Shown here one piece after another: positions 59,345 through 64,000 of a stretch of 64,000 bases of DNA. The notes under the pieces were generated by a model that was given only the letters and a program-made list of their open reading frames with translations, was not told the DNA's origin and did not search any database. The number at the start of each line of letters is the position of its first letter. The stretch's first letter is position 1. The DNA comes from Plazaster borealis (Eukaryota > Echinodermata > Asteroidea > Forcipulatida > Labidiasteridae), in the NCBI GenBank assembly GCA_021014325.1, contig CM037472.1:23421063-23485062 (forward strand), written 5' to 3'. Made by a program: the position numbers and the translations under genes.

Positions 59345-60576
59345 ATAAAGTAACATTTGGTAATTGTCAAAGACCAGTGTTCTCATTTGGTGTATCCCAA
59401 CATATTGTGGCGAATCCCGTCCGGTCGGCACCAGCACAGGCGAGCGGCAGTCCGGCTGGTACTAGGGGTGAGGTCGTTTGGAGACCATCTATCGCCGCAT
59501 GTGATACAATTGTGGGGGAGGGGTCTAGAACCCTAACAGAACTCACTGACTCAAAAGAGTAAAGGACTGATACAATTTCCTGGTGTAAGGCTGATCCTTT
59601 TATTGTTTAATGATTAAATACAGTTATCATTGATTGCAAGCAGTGTAAAGTGAGTTTCCGTTCCTTTAGGTAAAAGATGGTCACTTCAGGCAAATACAGA
59701 TCACTGGAGGTAATTAAATATCACTTAAGGTAAATGCAGGTCACTTGAGGTAGTATTTGATGCCTTAAGGGCCTAAGGTGATCCCGGACTCCAGAAGGGG
59801 ATTCCTTGTATCCTTATTAGAGATTCATTCAACGAAGCACAACAGATTTCCTTAAGGGAATTGATTGGAGAACGTCAATTAAAATTGGGCCTAATTAATA
59901 TTTGTAATAGTTGACGCAATGAGAAATGCAATAGAACCTACCCCAAGGTTTACACTAACAGTAACAGCTAGCAACTGTAGCTACCGCACCAACTACTAGA
60001 CGGCAACGCCGCTTCCACGGACGCTATGACTCTCCGACAGCCCTGCTGCCACGGACACAAACCTCGCTCCGAGACCCGTCACCTAGCTCCTAGCTACGCT
60101 CAACACGTCCGTTGCTTCCGCTAGCTATCGCTCCGTCCCAACCACTGACTAAAACAACCCGCGCACACGAGGTAGCCTCACGCAATGCCCAGCGGCTGCT
60201 ACGCGCATGCTCCCACGCCAAGTGCGCCTAATCGCACGCTAAGGAGCGCCACCCACGGGGCACCATTTCGTTACAATATGCATAAAATAACAAGCCTGTG
60301 AAAATTTGGGCTCAATTGGTCATTGAAGTTGCAAGAAAATGATGAAAGAAAAAAAAACAAATTTGTGTGCTTTCAGATAGGAATAAAGACTTCTAGCAAG
60401 AAGTTTTTATTATTTTAGTGAGAAATTACCTCTTTCTCAAAAACTATGTTACTTCAGAGGGAGTCGTTTCCTACAATGTTTTATACTATCAACAGCTCTC
60501 TGTTGCTCGTTACCAAGTCAGTTTTTATGCTAATATATATTTTGAGTAATTACCAAACGTGTACAGTGCCTTTAAA
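59345..60576 (+). mobile_element. Family A MITE, copy 13, split by an LTR
   Basis: The left part 59345-59405 and right part 60276-60576 are continuous when the 870-base insert is removed. The left terminus is degraded; the right ends GTACAGTGCCTTTAAA. Lies in the leader intron of the PLD3-like gene. Confidence 0.85.
59406..60275. mobile_element. Solo LTR (LTR retrotransposon remnant)
   Basis: The insert begins TGTGGCGAATCC and ends TTTCGTTACA, giving TG...CA ends with short imperfect inverted repeats. It is flanked by ATAT at 59402-59405 and 60276-60279; intact MITE copies have a single CATATGC here. It has no gag or pol coding. It is GC-richer than its host sequence. Its type (Ty3 or BEL) cannot be set from an LTR alone. 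Confidence 0.8.
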
Positions 60577-61001
60577 CTTGGAGCATATCTAAACTAATGT
60601 CTCAGGTTGTGGCTATGACTTCATCAACTCAACCATAGTCATAGCCAAGTGAAAGCTTTGGACAGGGCCTCTTTGACAACTAGTGACTTTCTCAATGTCC
60701 TCTATTAACCTGAATTGTTCTGGTCTTTCAGGTAGTTTACAACCTTCTTAGAGTTTGGAACAGGGAACATAAAACTTTATAAAACCTAGTTAAATGCGTA
60801 ATTTCATTTAGAACAAGATAGCATGAAAATGTTAACAGTTGGTAAGGATAGTTTTTATTAAAAGAAACAGTGTGAATTATTGTAATCATGGGTGCAATGC
60901 AACTTTAACAGGCCAGATAGTCTTAGACTGAGGCTTAGACTTTTTTCTTTAGTGTGAATTTAGTTCACTTAAATCACAACTTCCACAATTTCCACAAGCA
61001 G

Positions 61002-61113
61002 CGGCTGTTTCATGTGACAGATGCATGCACTTTGTCAGAATCCAACTGTGTACTTGTGGTACCCGCATCTGTAATACAGCTTGCTTAGCTGCAGTCATCA
61101 CATGAAACAGCCG
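61002..61113. repeat. Inverted repeat with 16-base perfect arms
   Basis: CGGCTGTTTCATGTGA at 61002-61017 and its exact inverse at 61098-61113, separated by 80 bases. In the PLD3-like leader intron. Confidence 0.8.
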
Positions 61114-61581
61114 TCAAACTGTGTTCACGCAGCCCCCTCGGTGGCATATTTTGAGATGGCATTGCATTGTAGTTCCATTCAAAATGGCCGCGATCCATAC
61201 AGGAAAGTAATTCTGAGCAAATAGAAAAAGATTATTAACAATAACTAATTTTAAAAAGGTTCGTAGTTTCAACAGCCAAAGCACTGGAAACTAAGAGGTA
61301 AGCTGACCATTTAGTTCGCTTAAACCGCGGACCCACCCATAGGGGATGCGCCCGATTGTCTAATGTGTAAGCTGCACAAGTCAATGGAATTGATGGTGTG
61401 GCTTGAGTAGGGTTCATCTAGCCCAGGTTGGACTCCTCCGTTGCATACAGTACAGTGCAACAGACACTGACATCCTACCAGGGCTAGAGCTAGGGTTCAT
61501 CCTTCACCACACACTGCCCAGTGGGTCTAGTGTTTACACAGCAATTTGTTCCTTGTACAAAAAATTGACACATACTATAAC

Positions 61582-61611
61582 CATGGAGGTAGGATTAATC
61601 CTACCTCCATG
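61582..61611. repeat. Perfect 30-base palindrome
   Basis: The arms CATGGAGGTAGGATT and AATCCTACCTCCATG are fully complementary with no spacer. It sits just left of a second hairpin (61628-61727). Confidence 0.9.
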
Positions 61612-61627
61612 CTATAGCTAGCCCCAG

Positions 61628-61727
61628 TAACTGGAGCGCTGTAACCTTTTTAAAAGTTGATTTACATTGACATCTGTAGTACTAGCAGATGTCAACATTT
61701 TAAAAAGGAGTACAGCGCCCCAGTTGT
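61628..61727. repeat. Hairpin-forming inverted repeat
   Basis: Three paired blocks are visible: ACTGGAGCGCTGTA with TACAGCGCCCCAGT, CCTTTTTAAAA with TTTTAAAAAGG, and TTGACATCTG with CAGATGTCAA. The loop is about 9 bases. A MITE remnant is likelier than a small-RNA gene. Confidence 0.8.
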
Positions 61728-62146
61728 CTAGACACATGGCAATTTCATTTGGAAGGTTATGAATCAGACCTTAGCACTGAAACAACGACTTAAAAAAAAT
61801 ACAATATGACGAGCAGAGAGATAAACGAAAATATATTACTATTATAACTCAAGTGCAACCGAAGGTGTACAAACTGATAAAACTCGGGATCGTCGGGCTA
61901 AAATTCCATATCCGATCTGCCACCTGGCTTATCCTTTATCTACTTTAATTTAGGCCAATTTTTCTATCTTACCTGTCCTCAAACCATACGTAGTACAATA
62001 AAAAGAGCAACAGAGTTGAAGCACTCTGTATCAGCAAGATCAAGAATAGATATCTGCAATACCAGCTGTTTATGGTTTAACTCACTGTGTCGAAACAACG
62101 GATAAGACAATGGCAAATACTTGTCAAGTGTCAATTGCACACTTAC

Positions 62147-62175
62147 CTTCAAGTCACGTGATAAGAACGGTCATG
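62147..62175 (-). other. Probable non-coding first exon of the PLD3-like gene
   Basis: On the minus strand a near-perfect donor CTTGAAG|GTAAGT (GT at 62146-62145) follows a TATA box at 62207-62201, which would place the start site near 62175. Paired with the acceptor at 59313-59312 it gives a ~2.8-kb leader intron. A second good donor, GGACAG|GTAAGA, lies at 61972-61971 and could serve a longer or alternative leader exon. Inferred from splice signals only. Confidence 0.5.
62153..62162. promoter_or_regulatory. CLEAR-like (TFEB-type) E-box 1
   Basis: GTCACGTGAT matches nine of ten bases of the CLEAR element GTCACGTGAC, bound by TFEB/MITF factors at lysosomal gene promoters. It lies next to the probable start of the PLD3-like gene, whose relatives are lysosomal. 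Confidence 0.5.
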
Positions 62176-62179
62176 TGAC
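62170..62179. promoter_or_regulatory. CLEAR-like (TFEB/MITF-type) E-box 2
   Basis: GTCATGTGAC matches nine of ten CLEAR bases and has a CATGTG M-box core. It starts 17 bases after the first E-box, so the centres are less than two helical turns apart. Confidence 0.45.
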
Positions 62180-62200
62180 TAGTGTGTTTGGGCTGAACCA

Positions 62201-62207
62201 TTTTATA
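62201..62207 (-). promoter_or_regulatory. TATA box for the PLD3-like gene
   Basis: The minus strand reads TATAAAA within GTATAAAATGG. It lies about 30 bases upstream of the short candidate leader exon. A second TATAAAG is at 62221-62215. Confidence 0.45.
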
Positions 62208-62521
62208 CGTTTACCTTTATACTAGAATATGTTGTTCGCTATTTGATAAAATATTGCTCGATGTTAACCAAAATAATTATTGATGTACCGATATACGTAT
62301 TTTAATACCATTAAGTATCATTTAAGGAATAGTGTTGCTCTAAATATGACAAAAACTAACAAGTTAAAGCAACATGGAATATTCTATTAACTGTTTAGGG
62401 GTGCTTGTTGACCCACAGAGAGAGCGTAAACCCTTCATCGCGAAACAAAACACGGAGACTACTACCCTACATACTATGTAACGCTTCGTGTTTGAACAAT
62501 GATAATACAACGATTTTAATT

Positions 62522-62529
62522 TATATAAA
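62522..62529 (+). promoter_or_regulatory. TATA box of the cystatin gene
   Basis: The plus strand reads TATATAAA. A start site about 30 bases on (near 62553) would give a leader of roughly 43 bases before the ATG at 62596. Confidence 0.6.
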
Positions 62530-62595
62530 TAGACACGAATTACAAGGCTGTTCCTTGATCTTTGACGACAAGAAACAATCAACAGCACCTTCAAC

Positions 62596-62817
62596 ATGAA
62601 CTGTTTTTCCAACATGTTCCTGGCGTGTTTGGCAGTGTTTCTACTTGCCACCGCTTGTGAAGGTTTCGGAGGACGTAAAACTGGAGGGTTGACTTTTGTA
62701 AACCCTGAAGATCCGGAGGTGCAAGCCGTGGCCATTTTTGCAGTTGACGAAGTAAACAAGAAACGAAATGACATGTTCAAAGAAAAACTCGTGGAAGTTC
62801 GCCAGGCGCAGAGTCAG
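62596..62817 (+). CDS. Secreted cystatin (family I25 cysteine protease inhibitor), exon 1; gene continues off window
   Basis: Starts MNCFSNMFLACLAVFLLATA, a signal peptide with probable cleavage near residue 22 or 23 (CEG|FGG). The mature start FGGRKTGGL supplies the conserved N-terminal Gly that enters the protease active site. PEVQAVAIFAVDEVNKKRND is the cystatin first helix. Cystatins block papain-like proteases such as cathepsins outside cells or in lysosomes. The exon ends at AGTCAG|GTAATG, after QAQSQ, just before the expected QxVxG loop. This agrees with the first intron of vertebrate cystatins. An in-frame stop follows two codons into the intron (GTA ATG TAA), so the open frame past the donor is short. 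No second exon is recognisable to 64000, so intron 1 exceeds 1.1 kb. Confidence 0.87.
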
Positions 62818-63269
62818 GTAATGTAAACACACTGTAATTACAGTTGAAGATTAGTGTGCTTAAACTATTGTATTCTATTGTTTACTTTTGAAAAGACATT
62901 AATGGGTGAATCGTCATTATTTTTTGCTTTGTTGTTTCTGTTTTGGTTTTATAGTTCTTCGATTCGCCTTGTAATTGTATTGGGGTTTTTGTTCTTGTAT
63001 ATTGTTGAGGTCGAATAAATAATAATAATTTTTAAAAAATAATAATACAAAATCTGTTGTTAATCAAAGTTTGAGTCAAGAGCAGCGGCCATACATTTTT
63101 TTTTTAATGACGATTCACCCATAGATTAGAAGATTAGCCTCCATCCATGGCCTCCATGATTCGCCAAGGTCAGGGTTAGGAGGAGAGGCTACTGACAACA
63201 ATAGATTTCTTGAAGTAGAACTTTGTATGAGTTTCATTCTGCTACTGTTAGTCCATAGTGGAACGATCC
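62818..63269. other. Cystatin intron 1, first part
   Basis: T-rich sequence with an AATAATAATAATT tract near 63020. No second cystatin exon (QxVxG) is visible. Confidence 0.55.
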
Positions 63270-63755
63270 TCCTAGTTCTAGGAGTTAGGAGGGGCCAACT
63301 AATATTGGTACAGAGTTGTTCCTTGATCCCAACTTCAGAATCCTCCCAACGAACTAGTTATAGTTGTCCCAACTTTAGTGTTACACTCCCAGCAGTTGAG
63401 TTGGGATGGCCAAACTATTGCTGATATTTCACTGTCAGGGGGATCGGACCAGCTGAATTAGGCTGCTGGCAGATGGCCCGGATACGTGATGGAGCATAGA
63501 CATGGAGTAATGAATTCTCATCAAATTTTATCTCCAGTTTTACTGTGACATTAATGACCATCTTATTATACATATGAGCCTCGTTCTAATTCAAGAGAAA
63601 CTTAAGCCATTCGAAAATTACTTTAGAGGCTGACTGGCTGATTACACTACATACACTACTATCAGGCAATCCCAGCTATAGTTGGGCTGTCCCAACTGTA
63701 CAATCAAGTTAGGACTGGTACCAACTAAAGTTGGGACAATTTTAAATTTGGGCGG
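63270..63755 (+). repeat. Region rich in inverted AGTTGGGA/TCCCAACT motifs
   Basis: TCCCAACTTTAG, GAGTTGGGATGG, ATAGTTGGGCTG and AAAGTTGGGACAA recur on both strands. Likely a degraded foldback element inside cystatin intron 1. Confidence 0.5.
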
Positions 63756-63816
63756 GCGCGTCAATCTTTCTACAGTCTATTCAGTGACAAAAGGCCAAGT
63801 ACAAAATTGTTTCAAC

Positions 63817-63847
<31 letters not shown>
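63817..63847 (+). repeat. Poly-C followed by (CA)n
   Basis: Seventeen C residues or so and then CACACACACACAC. Confidence 0.9.
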
Positions 63848-64000
63848 CGGGTTTGTGAACCTGGTAAATCAAGGACTTTCCAAGAGCTGCTCTTCCATTG
63901 TTTGAACTTAGTTTTCTATTAGCAATGTCCCCATTGGTTTTGGACACGAAAGTGAAGCGGCAATCCACAAGAATGCAGGGCCTGTGTACAGTAGTTCAAA

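Noticed and set aside
61628..61727. microRNA precursor
   Set aside because: The arms are unequal, with a large asymmetric bulge, and the neighbourhood is rich in foldback elements; small-RNA data would be needed.

Overview
The window is animal (metazoan) nuclear DNA, most probably from an echinoderm and perhaps a sea star. It is AT-rich, its genes are split by long introns with canonical GT/AG sites, and it is full of short non-autonomous transposons. The organism is inferred: the gene structures show a deuterostome-like genome, and the abundant dispersed element with ACGTTTGGTAATT ends resembles repeats I associate with sea stars. No bacterial operon, CRISPR array or viral gene is present.

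Three genes can be supported by protein similarity and matching splice phases. (1) 585..20910, minus strand: the first three coding exons of a Vsx (Chx10/Vsx2-type) paired-like homeobox gene. It has an MTG start, a FAIHELLGL octapeptide-like motif, a basic linker and homeodomain positions 1-46. The rest of the homeodomain and any CVC domain lie off the left edge. (2) 48671..59305, minus strand, with a probable non-coding first exon near 62147: a complete PLD3/PLD4-type phospholipase D family gene. Its seven coding exons join in frame to 481 residues, with one N-terminal membrane anchor and two HKD motifs. (3) 62596..62817, plus strand: the first exon of a secreted cystatin, which runs off the right edge. 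The PLD3-like and cystatin genes are head to head. Divergent TATA boxes and two near-consensus CLEAR/TFEB-type E-boxes lie between them, which fits shared lysosomal regulation.

Layout: 1-5.5 kb holds Vsx exons 3 and 2. 5.5-20.5 kb is one 14.9-kb Vsx intron, and 21-33 kb is upstream flank. From 6.7 to 33.6 kb only one half copy of the main transposon family is present, although 12 copies lie elsewhere, so this stretch may be protected regulatory DNA. 33.6-48.6 kb is repeat-dense, with no gene I can recognise. 48.6-62.2 kb is the PLD3-like gene, whose introns and 3' flank carry many inverted-repeat elements, minisatellites, SINE and LINE remnants and a solo LTR. 62.5-64 kb is the start of the cystatin gene.

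The most notable non-genic signal is a family of 13 TTAA-targeting MITEs, here called family A. An empty-site paralogue inside the window proves the insertion site of one copy. Two other copies sit exactly at junctions of ~100-bp tandem duplications. One copy is split by a solo LTR with a 4-bp target duplication. I found no convincing wholly new biochemical system. The best leads are the paired lysosomal promoter and the MITE/duplication association.
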